From NCBI GenBank assembly GCA_033816765.1, contig CM066298.1, positions 496,001-560,000 of the forward strand: a stretch of DNA of 64,000 bases. Reading direction: 5' to 3'. The notes under the pieces are model-generated. The model ran no database searches. It saw nothing but the letters and a program-made list of their open reading frames with translations, and was not told the DNA's origin. This DNA comes from Nothopassalora personata. Lineage: Eukaryota; Ascomycota; Dothideomycetes; Mycosphaerellales; Mycosphaerellaceae. This document shows, one piece after another, positions 57,061-64,000 of the stretch; the stretch's first letter is position 1; every line of letters starts with the position of its first letter. The position numbers and the translations under genes were made by a program.

Positions 57061-57540
57061 TCAAGTCAATTAAGCAAGGCAGTATAACAGCTAGTTAAGT
57101 AAAATGCAATATTACTAGTTAAGTCAAGTAAGTAAACAAGCATGTATAAGGGGTATAAACATATAGAAAAAACCCCGTAACCCCTTGACCCTATAACCCC
57201 GTGACCCGGTGACCCCGTAACCCTATGATCTCGTAACCCTATAACCCGTAACTCCGAGAATTAATAATGTATATAGACAACACCGGATCTATACCTCTTA
57301 TATAATCTACGATTATATGTACTATCTCGTAATTTATCGTAGAAGATATAAGATATAAAGAAAACGACCTACCTACGAGGGCACCGCTAGGCCTTCGAAG
57401 ATATAAATAGTACAAAAATCTTATATTTTACCTAGTTAAGTAAGTTAAGTTATTTAAGTATAGGCCCTTAATATTAGTTAAGCAAGTGACTAGTCATTTA
57501 TCCAAGCAAGTATCGCATTTTGCGTTAATTAAGTAACTTG
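57061..57540. other. AT-rich non-coding stretch with GTTAAGTAAG words
   Basis: TTAAGTAAG/AGTTAAG words recur at both ends (57040-57130 and 57425-57545), with an 8-bp minisatellite between. An inverted pair near CATCAAGYAATCAA lies at 57008-57026 and 57531-57551. It may be another degraded element of about 540 bp. Confidence 0.45.
57172..57251. repeat. 8-bp minisatellite, telomere-like (ACCCCGTA)n
   Basis: Ten consecutive 8-bp units: ACCCCGTA and variants such as ACCCTATA, ACCCCGTG and ACCCTATG. They recall degenerate CCCTAA telomere repeats but with an 8-bp period. Confidence 0.85.
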
Positions 57541-57882
57541 ATTACTTGATGACAGCACTAATAAGGCCTCCCTTCCGAAGAGCAACAACGCGATTAGTGC
57601 GCACGAACACTTGCTACTTCGCGAGAGGAGGCATATCAAGACTCGTCCCGCTGGCACTGTCGCAACAGTACCAATCGACGCCGCGGTCCTTTTCTGCTCC
57701 ACGATGCCACCTCCACCCCGATGTTTCGTCCACAACGTATCCGACTTCGAAGGCAACAGATGGAGCCGGATGAAAGCAACGCCAGGCCGCTTCCAGCAAT
57801 TCAACGCTGTTCTCTCCTCAGCTTGCAATGATCGGGAGGATGGAGGTCTTTCCATCCTCTCCAAGACTTAGCACGGGCAGCA

Positions 57883-58583
57883 CTACAGTCCGCCACGAGA
57901 CCGGTTCAACCGCCTCGTCGACGGTTCTGGTGACCATCTTGAAATAGGCAGAGGGAACCCGGCAGCGTGATAGCTGTCAAGTTTGCACATTGTCCCAGGA
58001 TCAACAGGAATCTGTGCGAAAGCTCTTGCTTGGTAAATGCGACAGGTAGGACTGTAGTCCATGAAGATATGACCGGCGAAGGTGACTCCGCTGGGAACCA
58101 AGTTACGCGCTCCAAGCGTCTGCCATCAAGCATCAGCAGTGGACACAGCGGGGCTAGAGCAAGGAGTGATGCAGTGTGGAAGGCTTACGACGTTGAGCCA
58201 CAGTCCCATTCTCGGGGAAATCCTGGAATTGATTCGTTAGAGAAGAAAAAGCCTGGACGTGCCACCAAGAAGATATCGTAGGTTCCTTGTCCAATGATGG
58301 CGACTGGGATGGCTGCACCGCCGTCGGGAGCACTGTTCATAGCACAGTCAGCCGTAGTTCCCAATGCTTCAGGCCTTGGCAATGATTTTTAGCCTCCCGT
58401 TTCGATTGACGCTTACATAGTAATTGGACGAACACCAGGACGGTCGGGAACGCCCAAGGAATACCCTTCGCTGTTCGGACAGTCGCTTCCCACGCGGTGG
58501 CGTTTGCAGGCGAACTTAGGAGCAGCATTGCCATCTGCGAGGAGGCTGCAAAGAGCCAGAATGTCACAGATGGAGAAACGCAT
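57883..58583 (-). CDS. Small secreted cysteine-containing protein (186 aa)
   Basis: Three exons on the minus strand: 58583-58417, 58374-58189 and 58090-57883. Exon 1 begins MRFSICDILALCSLLADGNA, a likely signal peptide, followed by FACKRHRVGSDCPNSEG. Exon 2 has TTADCAMNSAPDGG, AIIGQGTYDIFLVARPGFFF and EWDCGSTS. Exon 3 has GVTFAGHIFMDYSPTCRIYQ and PGTMCKLDSYH, then a basic tail. Introns start GTAAGC; the second acceptor was chosen as TTCCCAG at 58091 because it joins in phase to the codon-biased frame. An acceptor 29 nt earlier also splices in phase but into a poorer frame ending at 57906. No family recognised; candidate secreted effector-like protein. Confidence 0.55.
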
Positions 58584-59751
58584 TGTGCTGTGAAGAGGGG
58601 GTTTCTAATTCTGGTAGACGTCGACTAGGATGATGTTTGGAGAGTCGGTTTGGAGAATGGTAGGTACTTCTAAAACGTATATGGCACCAGTGGGTGACAT
58701 GATGCTTCCCAGACTGATTCTTGAGGGGTTCCCTGCCTTAGCACAGCGGATTCACCTAAGCTTTATAATCTCCTTCGAGCGCATCGGCGACATCATCGGA
58801 AATCGCCAAGTCGAGCGCAGATCGTTTGCCGCTACCGATACTTCGCATCTCAATACCTCGAGAAGTGACCATCAGGGAAAGCTGACGTCCTCCTTCCCCA
58901 AAACAACTTGTGAAAAATTCTCATTTGAGCACGCTAGAGGCCCTCTCGCGCACAAGCGGCAGAAGAAGTATTCATCTGTAGCATGCGAGGGGAGTAACGC
59001 ATGATCCGGGCGTCCAGAAAGCATCGATGGCTCACCTGCGATCCATCCGAATGGATACATCCGCCAACGGACATCGCAGACCCTCGGCTATGGCTATGAC
59101 TGGATGAATCGGCGTACAAGTCGGCGTGTCAAAGCCCGGCGGAGACATTCACAGGTCTGTTCTATGTCCCAAAACACGACTGACGTCTTCGAGTACATCA
59201 ATGTGTCACAGCTCGGATTTGTGCGTCGGCACTGTATGCAAGTATCTCTCGCGATCGTACTTGCCGAAGCGGGCAGGCTTGGGGTCAAGACGTGACGTAG
59301 TTGATCGTGCAGCACCAGAAGGCTGAGAAGGCACGATTTGTGTATGGAAAGACCAAAGGTCCTGACGGTTTTTACGATATTGACAAAGAATGGCAGCTCT
59401 TGTGGCTTCTTGGTATCCACCTGCCGTATTGGCGCCGCGACGGCTGAAATACTTCCACTCAACGAGCAAACAAGACACACAGTGCGCATGAAAGTCCTTG
59501 CTACCTTTTGAGAGAAAATGGCATACCTATACTCGACCCAGCTGGCACTGTCACAATATTGCCTACCGGCATAACGCCTCATCTCTACCTCTCGATGCCT
59601 CCTTACCTCCCGCGTCGACCACCTCCAGCTCTCGCTGATGACGTGGAATTGCCGCTCGAGGATCTCTCTGCTGTTCCTCGCGTATGGGTGGCCCACAAGG
59701 GGACCGTTGTGGAGGCGGTGCTCGTCGACCACTAACATACAGCCTCACGCT
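58584..59751. other. Intergenic stretch with uncertain coding pieces
   Basis: On the minus strand near 59200-59490 two frames look partly coding: one starts MRTVCLVCSLSGSISAVAA (signal-peptide-like), the other reads LDPKPARFGKYDRERYLHTV to a stop. They are out of phase, so this may be a broken small secreted gene. Nothing firmer can be said. Confidence 0.3.
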
Positions 59752-60192
59752 CTACTCTCCTCTCAACCTCTGAGCCTCCTCCTCTCGCACAATTTTCGCT
59801 TGCAGATGCAGCCATTCCCGATGTAGAGCCAACCGGTACTCGCTGCTTTGAGTACTTGTGGCAAACACTGCCTCGTGCGTTCGGATAAACGGTATTTGCG
59901 AGACATCCATATACAAGCTAAAGACCCCAGACTCGTCTCCACCGCTATAGCTAATGTGGACTTTCGTAGGGCGCACGTCTTTCTCGAAAAGCTCTGTGCG
60001 GCACTGCGGATATGTGTTGGAGCTCTGGAGCCAGGTCTTGACGCGTTCGTGGCAGAAATTGGGGTTGCAGGTGGATTCGAATGGCTTCTGTGGTTGCTGC
60101 TTCCGTTAGTGCATGATGACCAATGTTTGAGATTGTATGCTCACTTCGAAACAGATTGGACACTCGACTCCTGCGTCAAAGACAGTGTCTGA
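59752..60192 (-). pseudogene. RING-finger gene lacking zinc ligands
   Basis: The minus strand reads DAGVECPICFE, an intron (GTGAGC, branch CACTAAC, end GGAAG; 60144-60100), then 60099-59752: FESTCNPNFCHERVKTWLQS, SNTYPQCRTELFEKD, followed by a family-like tail. The layout is that of a C3HC4 RING E3 ligase. Three ligand positions are replaced: Pro for the His in the Cys-Asn-x-Asn-Phe-Cys part, Arg for Cys before VKTWL, and Tyr for Cys before PQC. An in-frame stop lies upstream (near 60280) and no ATG is found, so the 5' part is missing or in another exon. A zinc-free U-box-like fold is possible but less likely than a pseudogene. Confidence 0.6.
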
Positions 60193-60477
60193 GTCTCGCT
60201 GTGACTCGACAGTGTCTATAGATTGCTTGCGTTTTGAGAGATTGTGGCGGAGGTGGTGTTTGCTGGTGTTTGCTGGTATCTATTGGTGGTGTGACTGATC
60301 TGGTGCCAAAGCGAAGTGAACTTGGCTCCATTTGCATGGACCTCTGACTCAGAGTGTATATGCCTCATTCAACCGACGGAGCATCTTGCTTACAACCTCC
60401 ATATGAAGACATCACGCCATCAACTCGAACGACTTCCTCGTCACCGAAAACATCTCCACATACCTTAAATCACTGCC

Positions 60478-61586
60478 ATGACGTCCCCAAGTTCCACGCC
60501 GATGTCAAACGTGGCGCCGGACTCACGCGCCATACTGGCCACCGTCCCACAAGAGATCTTCGACAATATCATCGACTGCCTTGGCTCTCTCGCTCGCACT
60601 CGGTATTACAATGAACTACTCCGTCTACTCCGACTAGTGAGCAGAGGCATCAACATCAAGGTATTGAGCCACTTCGCCAGACACCATTTGGGGGGCATAC
60701 AAGTCGCGCTATTCGACCGGGACAGCCTCCTCAACGCCCTAAAGATTGCGGCGCATCCAGCTTACGGCGCGGCAGTCCGCCATGTATCGTTTGATCTGGA
60801 CGAGCTATCGGACGCTCCATCCTCTGTACCCAAGGGCAGTCTGGAATCACATCAGCGTAACGAAGACATGGCGTCGTGGGACTTGTTGCGAGAAGAACAA
60901 CAGAGTCTACGTGAGAGTGGAGATGACTTGAAACACTTGGCCCTTATGCTGTGTCATCTCAGACGCCACGACAAAATTGAATCAATTGGGCTGTACAATG
61001 GCTCGGAATACGATTTATTTCCGTGGGCAACGCCACACTAGTTCTACAGGCGTTTCAAAGCTGATTACCAACAAACGCATTTCCGTCCACAGCCTTCACA
61101 TCCGAATGACATGAATTCATTCGCGAAAGTCATGCAAGCGGTTTCACTCAGTGGGCTCGCGGTTCCATACATCGAAACCTACATGCTGCAGATTGGGGGG
61201 TCTTCCTCTGACTGAAAGACGTCAAGGAATAAGTCACGGGATTTGCAAGACTCGGTGCGGACGATTTATGGCTGCAGGCAGTGCTGTTACAACAGTCATT
61301 CCCGATGCTGCAGCATTTCGCAATAGGTGGCTGTGATGTCAACTATAGACATCTCAAAAGCTTCGTGGGGCGCCATAGCGCGCTCACCAGAGTCGAACTA
61401 CACACGGTGCTACTAGCGCATGATGGCCAACCGCCAGATTCACTCAAAGATCTTCCTTTCCTTGGCGGTTCTTGGGCGAATTCCCAGCGGCAAACTGGTC
61501 GGTTTTTGCAGGAAGATCTGGGTGTCGAGGTCACCTATACATCTGACTTTGAAGCGTTAGAGGACTTTTTGGATAAGGGCGAATAA
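60478..61586 (+). pseudogene. F-box gene with in-frame stop and frameshift
   Basis: Starts MTSPSSTPMSNVAPDSRAIL; the F-box reads ATVPQEIFDNIIDCLGSLA and LLRLVSRGINIKVLS. Then LNALKIAAHPAYGAAVRHVS and a long helical part lead to a TAG at 61039-61041 after FPWATPH. The same frame stays open beyond it (FYRRFKADYQQTHFRP, DMNSFAKVMQAVSLSGL) until about 61215. A further shift gives LGADDLWLQAVLLQQSFPML and SFVGRHSALTRVELHTVLL to the stop at 61586. TAG may be CAG with C changed to T. Least damaged of the four F-box relics; a truncated 187-aa product could still be made. Confidence 0.65.
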
Positions 61587-61865
61587 GAGGATCTCTCCGG
61601 CCATGATGAGGATGCTGGTGCAGAAGATGGCGGCGATGGTACCAAAGGCTAGAGTGAGAGCAAAGGTCGCCCAGGTCCGCGGATTGAGTATGATGCTGGG
61701 AGGGACCACAACACAACTGATGCACCTCGTTGCCATGGTCCTACACAAGCATAATCTCAAGTGGAACAGAGATTGTGCAGGCTTGGTAGGTGTTACTGAA
61801 TCTTGATATCGACATGAACTACGTCTCTACATTCTCTGCATGGCCAAATCATCCGAGTACGCTGT

Positions 61866-63796
61866 CTAGAAGACCATGCCCTTGACCTGCTTCCTCTGCC
61901 TCGTATCAATGTTACGCCACATCAAGATAGCAGCCAAAGCAATCGCAAGAATGCCCGTGGCAGCAGCACACATAAATCTCTGCGTATCACCATAAGCTTT
62001 GACAATAGCATCGCCAGCAGGAGTTCCCACATAGCTCAGCTGAACATCAAGCATCTGGTAGATCTCCCCAAACGCAGTAGCATTCGACGAAACCTCAACC
62101 GGCAGATACCGCATCAGCTTGTCTGGGAAGTTGGCCTGCCAGATTGCTGCAGCAATAGTCGAGCCGATAGCACCACCAATCTGCGCGGAAGTGCCCTGGA
62201 TAGCCAGAGTCATGGCGACGAACTGATGCGTCGTGGCAGCCATACCGGCGACTTGCTCGCAGATAACGAGGGTACCACCACCGATGGCGATGAAGATCTG
62301 GCACATGACGATGTATCCGACGTCGACGCCCGGCTGGCGGAAGTAGATCATAAGGCCTACACCCATGACAGTGACTGGCCAGCCGAAGAGAATGGCTTGC
62401 CATTTGAAACCGCCAGTCTTGAGGAGGACGAAGCCAGCGACGAAAGCCCATGTGCAGGATCCGATGCTGTAAATGTTCTGAATGTAACCCGTGCGTACGA
62501 CGTCCTGGCCGACCACGACTTGCACGAAACTGCTGAAGTAGTTGTTCCAGAGGTAGAACTCGACGAAGAGGACTGCTGCGAGGATGTTGGCGCCGAGGAT
62601 GGTGCGGTCTTTGAGAAGTGCCCAGGGGAAGAAGGTGACGGGGGCAAGGAAGGCCTCGTAAAGACCGAAGGCGATGATGAGGAGACCGCCGACGATGATC
62701 AGGGTGATTATGAATGGTGTCTTCCAGCCGTCTGCTTGGCGAGTGTAGATTGAGAAGGGCAGGAGGAAGAGTGCCAGCCCAACGCAAAGTGTCAGCAAAC
62801 CGAGGGCATCAGTCTCGATGAGGTAGTATTTGATGGATTGCATGATGGTACGTCCGCTTCGTGGGCGCTCGGGCATGATTCCAGTCTTTCTCGCTTTACG
62901 CTCATAGTATCGCAGGATAAGGAAGAGAGGCAAGCTGCTGACTGGAGTGACGATTGCCCATGTGCCGAACGCCCATCTCCAGTCGATGTCGAGGAACGTA
63001 TTGGCGAAGTACCCGGCGATCCAGGAGGTGATGATGTAGGGTGAGGAGACGAATGCGAACATGAGTCCTCGGCTTTTGAGTTGTGATGTGTCTGCGATGA
63101 GGATGGACATGACAGCCGAGCGACCGTTGCCACTGGGAGCTGGTTAGTGTTGGCTCGTGTTCATGGAAGTAACCACACTTACCCAAGATAGTTGAATACC
63201 TCTGCAGCGGCGTATGTCTCCGGGTTCTGACAACCTGCCATCATAATCATTCCAAGAGTCATAGCGCCGACCATAAGGGCGTAGGCCTCTGATCGTCCCC
63301 AGATGTCCATGATCTTGGCTAGCGGCACACGCCAGATGCCGCCGATGATGCCGGCCATAATGGGTGTAACGCCGACGAGAGAATGCGCTGCGAAGTCGGA
63401 CAGCACGTAAGGCTGCATCAGTGAAGTTGCAGTGTTCTCTAACGCATCCAGGAAGTATAGCACCCAGATTCTGCCCGCTGTTAGTGTCCCGCGCCGATGT
63501 GTAGACCGTGGCCGAAATTACATAGCATAGACTGCGTAGAGAGCACTCTTTGGCCAGACTTGACAGACAGCCTCCGACTTCTGCACTCCCCACTGCGTAT
63601 TCTCCTTGTGCACCAGCTCATCATCACCATCGCTGTCGACATCTGGCCGCATCGACGTCTGGCGCAGAGTTGTCTGAGCATTACCATCGCCCTTCTCGGC
63701 TTCGACTTCCAGTGGTAGTGCCGTGGTGGGATTCTGAGTGGCGACACCGACAACGGGCGCTACTGGTTTGGGCGCAAACCTGCTGAAGAGACCCAT
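61866..63796 (-). CDS. MFS siderophore-iron transporter (Sit1/Mir type)
   Basis: Takes up ferric siderophores, probably at the plasma membrane. Minus-strand exons 63796-63522, 63470-63183 and 63132-61866 (609 aa, usual for the family). Junctions are in phase and restore YA-IIWVLYFLDALENTATS and VFNYLG-GNGRSAVMSIL. After an acidic cytosolic N-terminus there are about 14 hydrophobic segments, as expected of the DHA/SIT family rather than 12. Landmarks: DIWGRSEAY in loop 2-3, DWRWAFGTWAIVTPV, and GTSAQIGGAIGSTIAAAIW near the C-terminal half. A predicted iron-repressor site lies about 65 bp upstream. The exact siderophore cannot be read from sequence. Intact. Confidence 0.9.
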
Positions 63797-64000
63797 GATC
63801 ACGACAGCCCACAGCAGCGACAAAGGCTATGAGTCGTGAAGTTATGATAAGGATGAAGAATCAGATAAGATGAAGAAGAACACGATCAGAGTTATACCCA
63901 GGGAAAGACTCAATGGTCTCGTAGCTTCCGAACTTGGCGTTCCCTCGTGGTGGTCCAAGGAACAGGATACCCACATGGCCAAGCACGGTCGAACGCAGAC
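63797..64000. promoter_or_regulatory. Promoter of the siderophore transporter
   Basis: Upstream region of the minus-strand transporter. It contains TGATAA (63845-63850) and ATCAGATAA (63860-63868). No other gene is certain to the right edge. Confidence 0.5.
63860..63868 (+). promoter_or_regulatory. GATA-factor (SreA/Sre-type) iron-repressor site ATCAGATAA
   Basis: Exact match to the ATCWGATAA consensus bound by fungal SREA-type GATA repressors, which shut siderophore genes when iron is plentiful. It lies 64-72 bp upstream of the transporter ATG (63796), next to another TGATAA. The match is seen directly; binding is inferred. Confidence 0.65.

Noticed and set aside
57172..57251. Chromosome end or true telomere
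   Set aside because: Period is 8 bp, not the usual 6, and unique genes continue on both sides.
57611..57871. Plus-strand frame of 86 codons
   Set aside because: No domain or start context; lies downstream of the secreted gene on the other strand.
59094..59738. 214-codon minus-strand frame
   Set aside because: Only a central signal-peptide-like stretch looks real; the better codon-biased frame in the same DNA is a different one.

Overview
The window is nuclear DNA of a filamentous ascomycete. The genes have short introns (about 45-190 nt) with GT...AG ends and CTRAY-like branch points. Fungus-only products are present, including a bifunctional phytoene synthase/lycopene cyclase, a siderophore transporter and a Mgr2-type TIM subunit. 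One old transposon shows the TpA enrichment and TAG/TAA conversions expected of repeat-induced point mutation (RIP). A dothideomycete is the best guess, but that is inference. No rRNA, tRNA or CRISPR was recognised.

Left part (1-26.8 kb), housekeeping genes: the 3' end of an unknown gene; ATP sulfurylase with an exon that is only the start codon; a sugar-type MFS transporter; a decayed HET-like remnant; sorting nexin SNX3; RNase P/MRP subunit Pop7 divergent from lipoyl/octanoyl transferase Lip2; a disordered hypothetical protein; a BTB-domain gene broken by three frameshifts; a tartrate/D-malate dehydrogenase-like enzyme; a Mutator-like MITE; a small secreted cysteine protein; a Ubp3/USP10-type deubiquitinase; the small TIM23 partner Mgr2 (four exons, reconstructed here); and an FHA/coiled-coil/tail-anchored STRIPAK-type protein.

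Middle (28.2-38.7 kb), a complete carotenoid-retinal-rhodopsin cluster: a carotenoid oxygenase (carX) diverges from carRA across about 1 kb, followed by phytoene desaturase (carB) and an opsin (carO). Together they would make phytoene, desaturate and cyclise it, cleave a carotenoid to retinal and load it on a light-driven pump. The opsin keeps both proton-acceptor and proton-donor aspartates.

Right part (38.7-64 kb), accessory and unstable: an alpha/beta-hydrolase, a lipocalin-like protein, a PAN-like secreted protein, a second small secreted protein and a siderophore transporter with an SreA-type GATA site stand among wreckage. The wreckage is four broken F-box genes, a RING gene missing zinc ligands, a small MITE and a 7.3-kb nested transposon. 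The outer element (43957-51295) is a RIP-degraded DNA transposon with terminal inverted repeats and an integrase-fold (D,D,E) transposase. Into one of its reading frames a 2.49-kb non-autonomous LTR retrotransposon has recently inserted, with one difference seen between its 341-bp LTRs and a 5-bp CGATG target duplication. That element carries gag in one direction and a Cys-rich/coiled-coil ORF in the other.

Exon boundaries were placed by eye from splice signals, reading frame and family conservation. Gene names rest on motif recognition, not on database searches.
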